The position numbers and the translations under genes are program-made. Positions 30,313-39,109 of a stretch of 64,000 bases of DNA are shown one piece after another. The DNA is from Brachybacterium sp. EE-P12. Lineage in GTDB: Bacteria; Actinomycetota; Actinomycetes; Actinomycetales; Dermabacteraceae. The notes under the pieces were generated by a model, which worked only from the letters and a program-made list of their open reading frames with translations, did no database searches and had not been told where the DNA came from. The first letter of the stretch is position 1; every line of letters begins with the position of its first letter. Location of the stretch: positions 333,047-397,046 of the forward strand of contig NZ_QXCP01000006.1 of NCBI RefSeq assembly GCF_003711805.1, in the 5' to 3' direction.

Positions 30313-31353
30313 ATGACCCGCATCGCCGGCCTCGAGCTGTCCGCCGCCTATCACGAGCAGGTCGTCGCACCGCTGCTGGAGCGCGGGCTGCCCGGGCTCC
30401 CGCACGCCGCGGCGCGACTGGGCTCCGGGTCGGACGTGCTCGGATTCGACGACGAGCAGTCGCGCGACCACGACTGGGGGCTACGGCTCACGCTGCTGGT
30501 CGAGGGCGGCGCGGCCGCGGAGGTCGACGCGCTACTCGAGCGGGAGCTGCCGGCCACCTGGCGCGGGCTCCCCACGCGCTTCGCGACCACCTGGGACCCG
30601 GTGGTCCGCCAGCGGGTCGAGGTCGCCTCCGCCGGGGACTTCGCCGCCTCCCGGGTCGGGATCGTGCCGCAGCGGCTCGTCGGCGCCGAGCCCCTCGAGC
30701 TCGAGGACTGGCTCCAGCTGACCGGACAGGCGGCGCTCGAGGTGACGGCCGGGGCGGTCCTCCACGACGGCCCGGGCGTGCTCACCGCGATCCGCACGCG
30801 GCTCGCGCAGTACCCGGAGGACGTGCGCCGGTACGCGATCGGCGCGGACTGGACCCGCATCGGCCAGGAGCTGCCGGACGTGGGACGCGCCGGGCTGCGC
30901 GGCGACGAGGACGGCTCCGCCGTGATCGCCGCGCGCCATGTGCGCACCCTGCTGCATCTCGCCCATCTGCTGCATCGCCGGTGGGCGCCGTACGGGAAGT
31001 GGCTCGCCCGCTCCGCCGCCGCGCTCCCGGGCGGGGACGCCTTGCGCACGGCCGTGCTCGAGGTGCTCGGCGCGCCCGACTGGCGCACCCGGCAGCAGAC
31101 CCTCGCCGCGGCGATCGAGCACGTCGCCGCGACCCAGGGCCGGGTGGGACTGCCCACCCTCGACCCCGCCACCGAGGCCTTCTTCGACCGCCCCCACGTG
31201 GGGCTCCGAGGGCTCCCGGAGCTGCTCGCGCAGGAGATCGTCAACCCGGACGTGCGAGCGTTGCGGCCCGGGATCGGCACCGCGGAGCAGATCAGCGACC
31301 ACGTGAGCGTGCTGGTCGACCCCGCGCTGCGCCGACGGCTCGTCGGCGGCTGA
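30313..31353 (+). CDS. DUF4037 domain protein, nucleotidyltransferase-like
   Basis: 346 residues from ATG 30313. RLGSGSDVLGFDDEQSRDHDWG near residue 40 resembles the G-S...D-x-D arrangement of minimal nucleotidyltransferases, and DUF4037 forms the C-terminal part (PYGKWLARSAAALPGGD). Members are thought to modify a small molecule or RNA, but this is not proven. The serine-aspartate catalytic pattern seems intact. It has no close partner gene: glyS ends with a terminator upstream, and the clpP pair has its own promoter region. Confidence 0.72.
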   Translation: MTRIAGLELSAAYHEQVVAPLLERGLPGLPHAAARLGSGSDVLGFDDEQSRDHDWGLRLTLLVEGGAAAEVDALLERELPATWRGLPTRFATTWDPVVRQRVEVASAGDFAASRVGIVPQRLVGAEPLELEDWLQLTGQAALEVTAGAVLHDGPGVLTAIRTRLAQYPEDVRRYAIGADWTRIGQELPDVGRAGLRGDEDGSAVIAARHVRTLLHLAHLLHRRWAPYGKWLARSAAALPGGDALRTAVLEVLGAPDWRTRQQTLAAAIEHVAATQGRVGLPTLDPATEAFFDRPHVGLRGLPELLAQEIVNPDVRALRPGIGTAEQISDHVSVLVDPALRRRLVGG

Positions 31354-31387
31354 GCCAGCCCCCTGCCCTTCTGATCCTCTGCTCTGC

Positions 31388-31412
31388 GCTGATCCGTCCC
31401 GGGTTGATCAGC
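31388..31412 (+). promoter_or_regulatory. Inverted repeat upstream of the clpP pair
   Basis: GCTGATC and GATCAGC form a 7-bp inverted repeat with 11 bases between, about 52 bases before the clpP ATG; another CTGATCC lies just before it. This may be the operator for the PopR-like regulator encoded downstream. It does not match the published Streptomyces PopR palindrome closely, so the assignment is tentative. Confidence 0.35.
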
Positions 31413-31463
31413 ACGGGGCGGAGAAGGGGATCGCCGGGCCCGGCGGCGACGCAGTCTGGGGCC

Positions 31464-32129
31464 ATGACCACTGACACCCTCCCTCCGCCCCGACTCCAGG
31501 ACGCCGAGAGCCCCGCCCCGGAGCCCCTCGGCAGCCTGACCGCCACCAGACTCCTCCACCAGCGCGTGCTGCTGCTGGATCGCGAGCTCGAGCAGGTGGG
31601 CGGCGCGGCGCTGGCCGCACAGCTGCTCCTGCTCGCCGCCGAGGACCCCGCCGCCGACATCACCCTGCTGATCAGCTCCCCCGGCGGACTGGTGCCCGCG
31701 ATGCTCGCCATCGGCGACCTGATGGACCTCGTCCCCTGCGACGTGCGCACGGTGGCGCTGGGCATGGCCTACAGCGCCGGGCAGTACCTCCTCACCCAGG
31801 GCACGCCCGGGAAGCGATACGTGCTGCCCCGCTCCCAGGTGCTCATGCACCAGGGCTCGGCCGGCTTCGGCGGCAGCGCCGCCGACATCGAGCTGCAGGC
31901 CGAGGACCTGCGCCGCAACCGCGACCTGCTGATCCGCCTGACCGCCGAGCGCACCGGGCAGAGCGAGGAGACGATCGCCCGGGACTCCGAGCGGGACCGG
32001 ATCTGGGACGCCGAGGGCGCGGTCGCCTACGGCTTCGCCGACCACGTCGCCCGCGACCTCGGCGAGATCCTGCCGCTCGGATCGACCGGCTCCCGGGGCC
32101 GCACCGCGGGGATCGGCGGCGGGCGATGA
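31464..32129 (+). CDS. ClpP-family serine peptidase, active-type subunit
   Basis: 221 residues. The catalytic serine is seen in GMAYSAGQYLL, the histidine in QVLMHQGSAG, and the aspartate in SERDRIW, so the triad is intact although the serine motif differs from the usual AASMGA. The N-terminal 35 residues are a Pro-rich extension. It resembles the stress-linked ClpP3/ClpP4 pair of Streptomyces rather than the housekeeping ClpP1/ClpP2. The stop overlaps the ATG of the second clpP gene (ATGA), so equal production of both is expected and a mixed ring is plausible. Confidence 0.9.
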   Translation: MTTDTLPPPRLQDAESPAPEPLGSLTATRLLHQRVLLLDRELEQVGGAALAAQLLLLAAEDPAADITLLISSPGGLVPAMLAIGDLMDLVPCDVRTVALGMAYSAGQYLLTQGTPGKRYVLPRSQVLMHQGSAGFGGSAADIELQAEDLRRNRDLLIRLTAERTGQSEETIARDSERDRIWDAEGAVAYGFADHVARDLGEILPLGSTGSRGRTAGIGGGR

Positions 32130-32728
32130 GCAGCTACACCATCCCGTCGGTCATCGAGCGCACCCACACCGGGGCCGAGCGCAGCGCGGACGTCTTCTCC
32201 CGTCTGCTCAGCGACCGCATCGTCTACCTCGGCACCCCGGTCGACGACGGCGTCGCGAACACCGTGATCGCCCAGATCCTGCACCTGGAGAACGACTCCG
32301 CCGACGCCCCGATCCATCTGTACCTCAACTCCTCGGGCGGGGACGTGCAGGCGGTGCTCGCCATCTACGACACCCTCGCCTATGTGCGCAGCCGCGTGGC
32401 GGTGACCTGCATCGGCCAGGTCATCGCCGCGCCCGTGCTGCTGCTGGCCGCGGGGACCCCGGGGATGCGCTGGGTGCTGCCGCACACCCGGGTGGTGCTC
32501 CATCCGCTCGAGGCGCAGGGCCGCGGGGCGGTGCCCGATCTGATCCTGGCGACCGAGGAGGTGCAGCGGCTGCGCGGCGATCTCGAGACGCTCCTGGCCG
32601 AGCACTCCGGGCAGCAGCGGGAGAAGGTGCGGCGGGACCTCGAGCGCGAGCGCGTGCTGGATGCGTCCGCAGCCGTCGACTACGGCCTGGCCGACGAGGT
32701 GCTGCTCAGGCGGCCGCGAGCAGGGTGA
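32126..32728 (+). CDS. ClpP-family subunit with degraded catalytic triad
   Basis: 200 residues, coupled to the upstream clpP. The nucleophile region reads GQVIAAPVLLLAAG where active ClpP has GxAASMGAxLLAAG, so serine is replaced by alanine. The histidine survives in VVLHPLE, but the aspartate position reads LERERVL instead of xERDRxL. It is therefore probably inactive and structural, completing a mixed 14-mer with the active partner. The handle region and helix contacts look normal (RVAVTCIGQVIAAP, DYGLADEVL). The 3' end overlaps the convergent regulator gene by 23 bases. Confidence 0.88.
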   Translation: MSSYTIPSVIERTHTGAERSADVFSRLLSDRIVYLGTPVDDGVANTVIAQILHLENDSADAPIHLYLNSSGGDVQAVLAIYDTLAYVRSRVAVTCIGQVIAAPVLLLAAGTPGMRWVLPHTRVVLHPLEAQGRGAVPDLILATEEVQRLRGDLETLLAEHSGQQREKVRRDLERERVLDASAAVDYGLADEVLLRRPRAG

Positions 32729-33128
32729 CGCCCGGCGCCCCGGGCGGCGAGGGTGCGCCCCGGAGCTGCACAGCACCGGGGCCGCGCGCCCCGGCCGCGG
32801 CGCCGTGCGAGCCGTCGGGCGAGGAGCGCAGGTCGAGCACGGCCGCGCCGGCCTGCCGCGCGGTGCCGCTGCGGTCCTCGGCGTGCAGCAGGGAGGCGTC
32901 GGCCGCGCGGAGCAGGAGCAGCGGGACCTCGATACCGAGGGCGCCGAGGATCGCGGCGAGCAGCTCCGAGGAGGGGTCCTTGCGTCCCCGCTCGACATCG
33001 GAGAGATGCTGCATGGACACCCCGGCCGCGGCCGCGACCTCGGCGAGGGTGCGGCGCTGCCGGTGCCTCTCGGCCCGCAGCTCCGCCCCCATCAGCTCCC
33101 GCAGCAGCGGCTCGAGGTGAGAGTCCAT
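32706..33128 (-). CDS. PopR/ClgR-like XRE regulator with degradable AAA tail
   Basis: 140 residues. An XRE helix-turn-helix near residues 15-60 (RTLAEVAAAAGVSMQHLSDV, ERGRKDPSSELLAAI) is very close to ClgR and PopR of actinobacteria. The protein ends LLAAA. In Streptomyces PopR, C-terminal alanines mark it for ClpP1/P2 degradation, which releases clpP3 clpP4 expression; the same circuit is inferred here because a second clpP pair is adjacent. A TAGTCT hexamer seven bases before ATG 33128 suggests a leaderless transcript. Its 3' end overlaps the second clpP gene. Confidence 0.85.
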   Translation of the reverse strand: MDSHLEPLLRELMGAELRAERHRQRRTLAEVAAAAGVSMQHLSDVERGRKDPSSELLAAILGALGIEVPLLLLRAADASLLHAEDRSGTARQAGAAVLDLRSSPDGSHGAAAGARGPGAVQLRGAPSPPGAPGVTLLAAA

Positions 33129-33265
33129 GTCGAGGAGACTACGGTCACCGCGGGCGGCGCGTCAGGGGCTCCGCTCTGGGCGGAAGCGCCCTGCTGCGGG
33201 ACGGCTCGCACCGGCAGGAGAGAACGCACCCCGGCGGGAAGGCTCACCTCGGAGGGACGGCGAGC

Positions 33266-34360
33266 TCAGGGCAGGGCGACCAGCAGATGCGGCAGGACGT
33301 GCCGGGCGAAGGTGTCGAGGATCCGGGTGCTGTCCTCGAGCGGGGAGCCGGCGGGGAGCACGAGCGCGATCTCGTCGGCCTCGAGCACCACCGGGTCCGC
33401 CAGCAGCGCCTGCGCGACGGCGACCGGCTCGTCGAGCACCACCTTCCCGTAGACCGCGCTGCGACCGCCGAGCTCGGTGCGGCGATGCTCGGCGAGCACC
33501 CCGGGCTCGGCGGAGCGCTCGCGCGGGATCAGGGTCGTGTATCGCTCGAGCTCGGCCTCGTCCCGGACGGGCAGCATCTGCCGGCTGACCATGACCCGGC
33601 CCTCGCCGTTCCCGGAGGCGCGAGAGGCCTCGCGATAGGCGCGCAGCGCCTCGAGCTGGAGCTGCTCGAAGGACCGCCCGGAGCCGTCGTCCGGAGCCAT
33701 GGTCGCCAGCTGCAGGCCCAGGCCCAGTCGACCCGCCATCGCGGCGCGCTCGGGGCTCGCCGCCCCATAGGCGAGGCGCTCGCGCAGCCCCGGTGCCTGC
33801 GGCTGCAGGCGCAGCGGTGCCCCCGGCTCGACCTCCTCGACATGCGCATCGGCGCCTGCGACGATCTCCCCGTCGACGAAGGAGAGCAGGTCGTGCAGGA
33901 TCCGGTCCACGTGGTCGCGGTGGTCGCCGTGCTGGGTCCCGAAGGCACGGGCGTACATCGCGTCGTGCGCCGAGTAACCGGGGCCGAGGCCGGCACGCAG
34001 CCGCCCGCCGGTCAGCAGATGCGCGGTGGCCAGGTCCTCCGCGAGCCGGCCGGCGTTCTCGAAGCGCAGCGGGATCACTGCGGTGCCGAGCTCGATGCGC
34101 TCGGTGCGCTGGGCGAGAGCGGCGAGGAACAGCAGAGGCGAGGACAGGGCCTGCTGCAGGTGCCGCACTCGCACATAGCCCGCGTCGTAGCCGAGCGCCT
34201 CGGCGGCGCGGAACAGCGAGGACCCTGCGTCCAGATCGCCGTGGTCCACCTGGGCGACGACGGCGATGCGCGGGGCGGCGAGCCCGGCGGCGGTCGCGTC
34301 GGCCGCGCGGGTCGCGCCCGAGGGATCTGAAGGGGATCGGTCAGCGGGGGATGTCATCAT
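33266..34360 (-). CDS. LLM-class flavin-dependent oxidoreductase (luciferase-like)
   Basis: 364 residues from ATG 34360 with AAGGAGG six bases upstream; a second ATG directly follows. The bacterial luciferase-like barrel is seen in RIELGTAVIPLRFENAGRLAED, GRLRAGLGPGY and the HVDRILHDLL segment. Such enzymes use FMN or F420 to oxidise varied substrates; nothing in the sequence fixes which. The first 40 residues are an Ala/Asp-rich linker not typical of the barrel. It stands alone, with the popR-like gene 137 bases downstream on the same strand. Confidence 0.85.
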   Translation of the reverse strand: MMTSPADRSPSDPSGATRAADATAAGLAAPRIAVVAQVDHGDLDAGSSLFRAAEALGYDAGYVRVRHLQQALSSPLLFLAALAQRTERIELGTAVIPLRFENAGRLAEDLATAHLLTGGRLRAGLGPGYSAHDAMYARAFGTQHGDHRDHVDRILHDLLSFVDGEIVAGADAHVEEVEPGAPLRLQPQAPGLRERLAYGAASPERAAMAGRLGLGLQLATMAPDDGSGRSFEQLQLEALRAYREASRASGNGEGRVMVSRQMLPVRDEAELERYTTLIPRERSAEPGVLAEHRRTELGGRSAVYGKVVLDEPVAVAQALLADPVVLEADEIALVLPAGSPLEDSTRILDTFARHVLPHLLVALP

Positions 34361-34560
34361 GCCGCGCCTCCTTCGGGTGATGTCCTCGGCGATCGGCGGC
34401 ATCCGGCGCCGGGGAGTGGTGCCGATGCCCCATTCTCCCTCGCCCGGGCTCGCCCGGAAGGGGACCGAGGACCCGGAGCGGTCCTCCCCACCGCGGCTCG
34501 ATGCACATCACCTCCCAGGGCCTCCCGAACGTCCGCCCAGGATGGGACAATCCAGGGACG

Positions 34561-35793
34561 ATGACGCTTCTGATCGAGACCCCGCCCACCGCTCCAGCCC
34601 CCGCCGGCCCCTCGTCGGCCCCCGGCCCGGAGCGGGCTCGGCGACCCCTCACGATCGGGAACCTCACCGTCGACACCCCGGTGATGCTCGCCCCCATGGC
34701 GGGAGTGACCAACATGGCCTTCCGCGTGCTCTGCCGCGAGTTCGGGGCGCTGCACAGCCTGGACGACGGCGGGCTGTTCCCCACGGAGATGGTCACCACC
34801 CGCGCGCTCATCGAGGACCATGCCGAGTCCTGGCGCCTGCTGCGCATGGACTCCCGCGAACGGCCCCGCTCCGTGCAGCTGTACGGCGTGGACCCCGCGG
34901 TCGTGGCCCGCTCGATCGAGATGATCCTCGAGCGTGACGGCGCCGACCACATCGACCTGAACTTCGGCTGCCCCGTCCCCAAGGTCACCCGCCGCGGCGG
35001 CGGCGGGGTGCTGCCCTGGAAGGACGAGCTGTTCACCCGCATCCTGCGCGCCGCGGTCGACGCGGCCGAGGACGTGCCCGTGACCGTCAAGACCCGCAAG
35101 GGCGTGGACGACGACCACCTCACCTACCGCGACGCGGGCCTCATCGCCCAGGAGGTCGGCGCCGCCGCGATCACCCTCCACGGCCGGACCGTGAAGGAGC
35201 AGTACTCCGGCACCGCCGACTGGACCTCGATCGCGGACCTCAAGCAGACCGTCACCGACATCCCCGTGCTGGGCAACGGCGACGTGTGGTCCGCCGAGGA
35301 TGCGCTGCGGATGATGGACGAGACCGGCGCGGACGGTGTCGTCGTGGGCCGAGGCTGTCAGGGCCGCCCCTGGCTCTTCGCGGATCTCGCGGCCGGCTTC
35401 TCCGGCAGCGCCGAGCGGGTCCGCCCCGGCCTCGGGGACGTCGCCCGCATCCTGCGCCGCCACGCGGAGCTGCTCACCGAGTTCTACGAGAGCGAGGATC
35501 GCGGGGTGAAGGACCTGCGCAAGCATGTCGCCTGGTACTTCAAGGGCTATCCCGTCGGCGGCGACATGCGCCGGCGGCTGGCGACCATGGAGTCCCTCGC
35601 CGACCTCGACGAGAAGCTCGCCGAGCTCGACCTCTCCGCCCCCTACCCGGGCACCGACGTCGAAGGCCCCCGCGGCCGCACCGGTCATCCCCGCAACGCC
35701 ACGGTCCCCGCCGGCTGGATGGACTCCCGCGCCCTGTCCGACGAGCACCGCGCCCGCCTCCACGAGGCCGAGCTCGACATCTCGGGCGGCTGA
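34561..35793 (+). CDS. dusB: tRNA-dihydrouridine synthase
   Basis: 410 residues. VMLAPMAGVTNMAFRVLCREFG begins the FMN barrel; DLNFGCPVPKVTRRGGGG contains the catalytic cysteine, TVKTRKGVDDDHLTY and GNGDVWSAEDA bind the flavin. The enzyme reduces uridines in tRNA D-loops using NADPH. ATG 34561 lies 60 bases inside the longest frame and gives the normal start; no strong ribosome site is seen. dgt follows after 3 bases and dnaG 4 bases later, a compact operon typical of actinobacteria. Confidence 0.94.
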   Translation: MTLLIETPPTAPAPAGPSSAPGPERARRPLTIGNLTVDTPVMLAPMAGVTNMAFRVLCREFGALHSLDDGGLFPTEMVTTRALIEDHAESWRLLRMDSRERPRSVQLYGVDPAVVARSIEMILERDGADHIDLNFGCPVPKVTRRGGGGVLPWKDELFTRILRAAVDAAEDVPVTVKTRKGVDDDHLTYRDAGLIAQEVGAAAITLHGRTVKEQYSGTADWTSIADLKQTVTDIPVLGNGDVWSAEDALRMMDETGADGVVVGRGCQGRPWLFADLAAGFSGSAERVRPGLGDVARILRRHAELLTEFYESEDRGVKDLRKHVAWYFKGYPVGGDMRRRLATMESLADLDEKLAELDLSAPYPGTDVEGPRGRTGHPRNATVPAGWMDSRALSDEHRARLHEAELDISGG

Positions 35794-35796
35794 GCG

Positions 35797-37119
35797 ATGA
35801 CCACGCAGACCCCCGCCACGGCCGTGCCCCCGGCCGGGTACACCGACCACGACCTCGAGCGCTGGGTCCCCGAGCCCCCGAAGTCGAGGACCCGCACGCC
35901 CTTCCAGCGCGACCGCGCCCGCGTGCTGCACTCCTCGGCCCTGCGCCGCCTCGGCGCGAAGACCCAGGTGCTCGGCGCGGGAGCGAACGACTTCGTGCGC
36001 ACCCGCCTCACCCATTCCCTCGAGGTCGCGCAGGTGGGACGCGACATCGGGGCCGAGCTCGGCTGCGATCCGGAGGTCGTGGACGCCGCATGCCTCTCCC
36101 ATGACCTCGGCCATCCGCCCTTCGGCCACAACGGCGAGAAGGTCCTCGACGACATCGCCCGCGACTTCGGCGGCTTCGAGGGCAACGCCCAGACCCTGCG
36201 GCTGCTCACCCGGCTCGAGCCCAAGGTGATCGGCGAGCAGCGGCCCTACGGTCTGAACCTGACCCGCGCCTGCGTGGACGCGGCGATCAAGTATCCGTGG
36301 GCGCGCGGGGAGGGCCCCGACCCCTCCTCGCCCAAGTTCGGCACCTACGCCGACGACCACGAGGTCTACGCCTGGGCTCGCGAGGGCTCCGTGCCAGGAC
36401 GGAAGTGCTTCGAGGCGCAGGTCATGGACCTCGCCGACGACATCGCCTATTCCGTCCACGACATCGAGGACGCGATCACCGGGCGCACCATCGATCTCGG
36501 CCGGCTGCGCGAGCCGATGGAGCGCGCGGCCGCGCTCTACGTGGTCCAGGACTGGTACATGCCCCACGAGAGCATCGACGCGCTGGACGAGGCGCTCGCG
36601 CGCCTCGAGGCGGAGCCCTCGTGGCTGTCCGCCTTCGACGGGTCGATGCGCTCCGCCGCGGCGCTGAAGGACATGGCCAGCCAGCTCATCGGCCGGTTCA
36701 CGAACGCCGCGATCACCGCGACCCGCGCCGAGCACGACACCGCCCCGCTGTCCCGCTACGGCGGCGACGTCATCGTGCCGGAGCAGACCCATCTCGAGAT
36801 CGCGGTGCTCAAGGGGCTCGCGGCCGCGTACGTGATGTCCTCCGCCTCCCAGCAGCCCGTCTACGAGGCGCAGGAGGAGATCATCCGCGATCTCTACTCC
36901 CGGCTGTGGCACACCGGCACCCAGCATCTCAGCCCCCTGTTCGCCGAGCTGTGGCAGCAGGCGGCCGACGACGACGCGCGCCGTCGCGTGATCGTGGACC
37001 AGATCGCCTCCTACACCGACGTCACCGCCCGTCGCCTGCACGAGGTGCTCTTCGATCGCACCCTCACGCATGTCACCGCGGCGGACATGCCCCTGCCCGG
37101 ACTCGGATCGGAGCTCTGA
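35797..37119 (+). CDS. dgt: Deoxyguanosinetriphosphate triphosphohydrolase-like protein
   Basis: 440 residues. The HD domain is complete: RTRLTHSLEVAQVGRDIG (first histidine), CLSHDLGHPPFGHNGE (HD pair and following histidine), and ADDIAYSVHDIEDA (last aspartate). dNTP triphosphohydrolases convert dGTP and other dNTPs to nucleosides plus triphosphate, balancing precursor pools. The RVLHSSALRRLGAKTQV motif is typical of the type-2 subfamily. It is sandwiched between dusB and dnaG with 3- and 4-base gaps. Confidence 0.95.
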   Translation: MTTQTPATAVPPAGYTDHDLERWVPEPPKSRTRTPFQRDRARVLHSSALRRLGAKTQVLGAGANDFVRTRLTHSLEVAQVGRDIGAELGCDPEVVDAACLSHDLGHPPFGHNGEKVLDDIARDFGGFEGNAQTLRLLTRLEPKVIGEQRPYGLNLTRACVDAAIKYPWARGEGPDPSSPKFGTYADDHEVYAWAREGSVPGRKCFEAQVMDLADDIAYSVHDIEDAITGRTIDLGRLREPMERAAALYVVQDWYMPHESIDALDEALARLEAEPSWLSAFDGSMRSAAALKDMASQLIGRFTNAAITATRAEHDTAPLSRYGGDVIVPEQTHLEIAVLKGLAAAYVMSSASQQPVYEAQEEIIRDLYSRLWHTGTQHLSPLFAELWQQAADDDARRRVIVDQIASYTDVTARRLHEVLFDRTLTHVTAADMPLPGLGSEL

Positions 37120-37123
37120 GCGG

Positions 37124-39109
37124 GTGGCACAGGGACTGATCCGACGCGCCGACGTGGACCTCGTGCGCGAGCGCTCCCGCCTGGACGAGGTGGTCTCCGA
37201 GCACGTCACCCTGCGCACCGCCGGGATCGGCTCGATGAAGGGGCTGTGCCCCTTCCACGACGAGAAGACCCCCTCGTTCAACATCCGCCCTCAGCTCGGC
37301 CATTGGCACTGCTTCGGCTGCGGCGAGGGCGGGGACGTGATCTCCTTCGTCCAGAAGATCAACCACCTCAGCTTCGTCGAGGCTGTCGAGCTGCTCGCGG
37401 GGCGCTACGGCGTCCAGCTGCACTACGAGGAGAGCGAGGGCGGTCGCGGGGACCGTCCCGACTTCGGGACCCGACGCCGTCTGATGGACGCGCACGCGAT
37501 CGCGGAGGAGTTCTACCGCGAGCAGCTCTCCGCCCCGATCGCCGAGGTGGGACGGCGATTCCTCACCGAGCGCGGCTTCGACCAGGCCGCCGCCGAGCGC
37601 TTCGGCGTGGGCTTCGCCCCCGAGGGCTGGGACTCGCTGACCTCGGTGCTGCGCGGGCGCGGCTTCACCGAGGAGGAGCTCACCGCCAGCGGTCTCGTCT
37701 CCCAGGGGCAGCGCGGCGTCTACGACCGCTTCCGCGGCCGGCTCGTGTGGCCGATCCGCGACATCACCGGCAAGACCATCGGCTTCGGCGCCAGGCGGCT
37801 GCTCGAGTCCGACCAGGGCCCGAAGTACCTCAACACCCCCGAGACCGCGATCTACCACAAGTCCTCGGTGCTGTACGGGCTGGACCTCGCCCGCAAGGAG
37901 ATCGCCTCCCAGCACCGGGTGGTCGTGGTCGAGGGGTACACCGACGTGATGGCCGCTCACCTGGCAGGGGTCACCACCGCCGTGGCCTCCTGCGGCACCG
38001 CGTTCGGGGCCGAGCACGTGAAGATCGTGCGCCGCGTGATGGGGGACTCGAACCCCTCGGCCGGGCTGCGGCTGAACACCGACGGGAAGGGCCTGGCCGG
38101 CGAGGTGATCTTCACCTTCGACGGCGACGCCGCCGGGCAGAAGGCAGCGCTGCGCGCCTTCGAGGAGGACCAGCGCTTCGTCGCCCAGACCTACGTCGCC
38201 GTCGAACCGGGCGGGATGGATCCCTGCGACCTGCGCATCCAGCGCGGGGACGAGGCGGTGCGGGAGCTGATCGAGACCCGTCGGCCGCTGTTCGAGTTCG
38301 CGATCCGCACCGCGATCTCGCAGGTCGACCTCGACACCGTCGAGGGGCAGGTGACCGCGCTGCGGATGGCCGCACCGGTCGTGGCCCGGATCCGGGACCG
38401 CGCGATGCGACCCGAGTACGCGCGGCGCCTCGCCGGCTGGCTCGGCATGGAGGAGCGCACCGTGCTGCGCGCCGTGCACGACGCCGCCCGCGCCGAGGGC
38501 CGGGGAGGGCACCGGGCCGAGGAGACGCCGCTGGAGCGAGCGGGGGAGCGGCCGGGTGGTCCCGGCGCCGACGGCGCCGACGGAGGCGAGCAGGCGGTGC
38601 CCATGCCGCGCCTGGCCGACGTGGTCAGCCCGCGCGACCCGGTGGGACTCGTGGAGACCCAGTCCCTCGCGGTGATGCTGCAGGCGCCCAGGCTGCTGGA
38701 CGCCGAGCGGGTGGCGGCCCTGCCCGACGACTCCTTCCACGTCCCCGCCCTCCAGGGCGTGTGGGATGTGATGCTCGCCGCGGGCACGCTCCTGGACGCG
38801 GTCGCAGGGGAGCTGCCCGCCGCCCGCTATCTCGAGCAGGTCCTCGAGATCGCCGGGGAGACGGTGCGGCCGCTGATCGTCGAGATCGCGAACCTCGACC
38901 TCCCGGCCCGCAGCGAGGAGGCGCTGGGCCGGCTCGGGGTCTCGCTGCTGGACCGGCTCAGCGAGCTGTCGATCACCCGCGAGTACTCGGTGCTCAAGCA
39001 GCGCCTGCAGCGTACCGACCCCTCCGATGCCGAGCGGTACCAGGAGATCATGTCGCGCCTCGCGCAGGTGCAGGGCAGGCGCCGCGCGCTGCGCGGTCCG
39101 AGCGACTGA
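37124..39109 (+). CDS. dnaG: DNA primase
   Basis: 661 residues from GTG 37124. The N-terminal zinc site is CPFHDEKTPSFNIRP to HCFGCGEGGD (CHC2 type), followed by the Toprim catalytic core (VVVVEGYTDVMAAH, FTFDGDAAGQKAA) and a C-terminal DnaB-binding region. It makes RNA primers for replication. A Gly/Ala-rich linker with repeated GADGADGG lies before the C-terminal domain. The last 62 bases overlap the oppositely oriented DedA gene. Confidence 0.96.
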   Translation: MAQGLIRRADVDLVRERSRLDEVVSEHVTLRTAGIGSMKGLCPFHDEKTPSFNIRPQLGHWHCFGCGEGGDVISFVQKINHLSFVEAVELLAGRYGVQLHYEESEGGRGDRPDFGTRRRLMDAHAIAEEFYREQLSAPIAEVGRRFLTERGFDQAAAERFGVGFAPEGWDSLTSVLRGRGFTEEELTASGLVSQGQRGVYDRFRGRLVWPIRDITGKTIGFGARRLLESDQGPKYLNTPETAIYHKSSVLYGLDLARKEIASQHRVVVVEGYTDVMAAHLAGVTTAVASCGTAFGAEHVKIVRRVMGDSNPSAGLRLNTDGKGLAGEVIFTFDGDAAGQKAALRAFEEDQRFVAQTYVAVEPGGMDPCDLRIQRGDEAVRELIETRRPLFEFAIRTAISQVDLDTVEGQVTALRMAAPVVARIRDRAMRPEYARRLAGWLGMEERTVLRAVHDAARAEGRGGHRAEETPLERAGERPGGPGADGADGGEQAVPMPRLADVVSPRDPVGLVETQSLAVMLQAPRLLDAERVAALPDDSFHVPALQGVWDVMLAAGTLLDAVAGELPAARYLEQVLEIAGETVRPLIVEIANLDLPARSEEALGRLGVSLLDRLSELSITREYSVLKQRLQRTDPSDAERYQEIMSRLAQVQGRRRALRGPSD

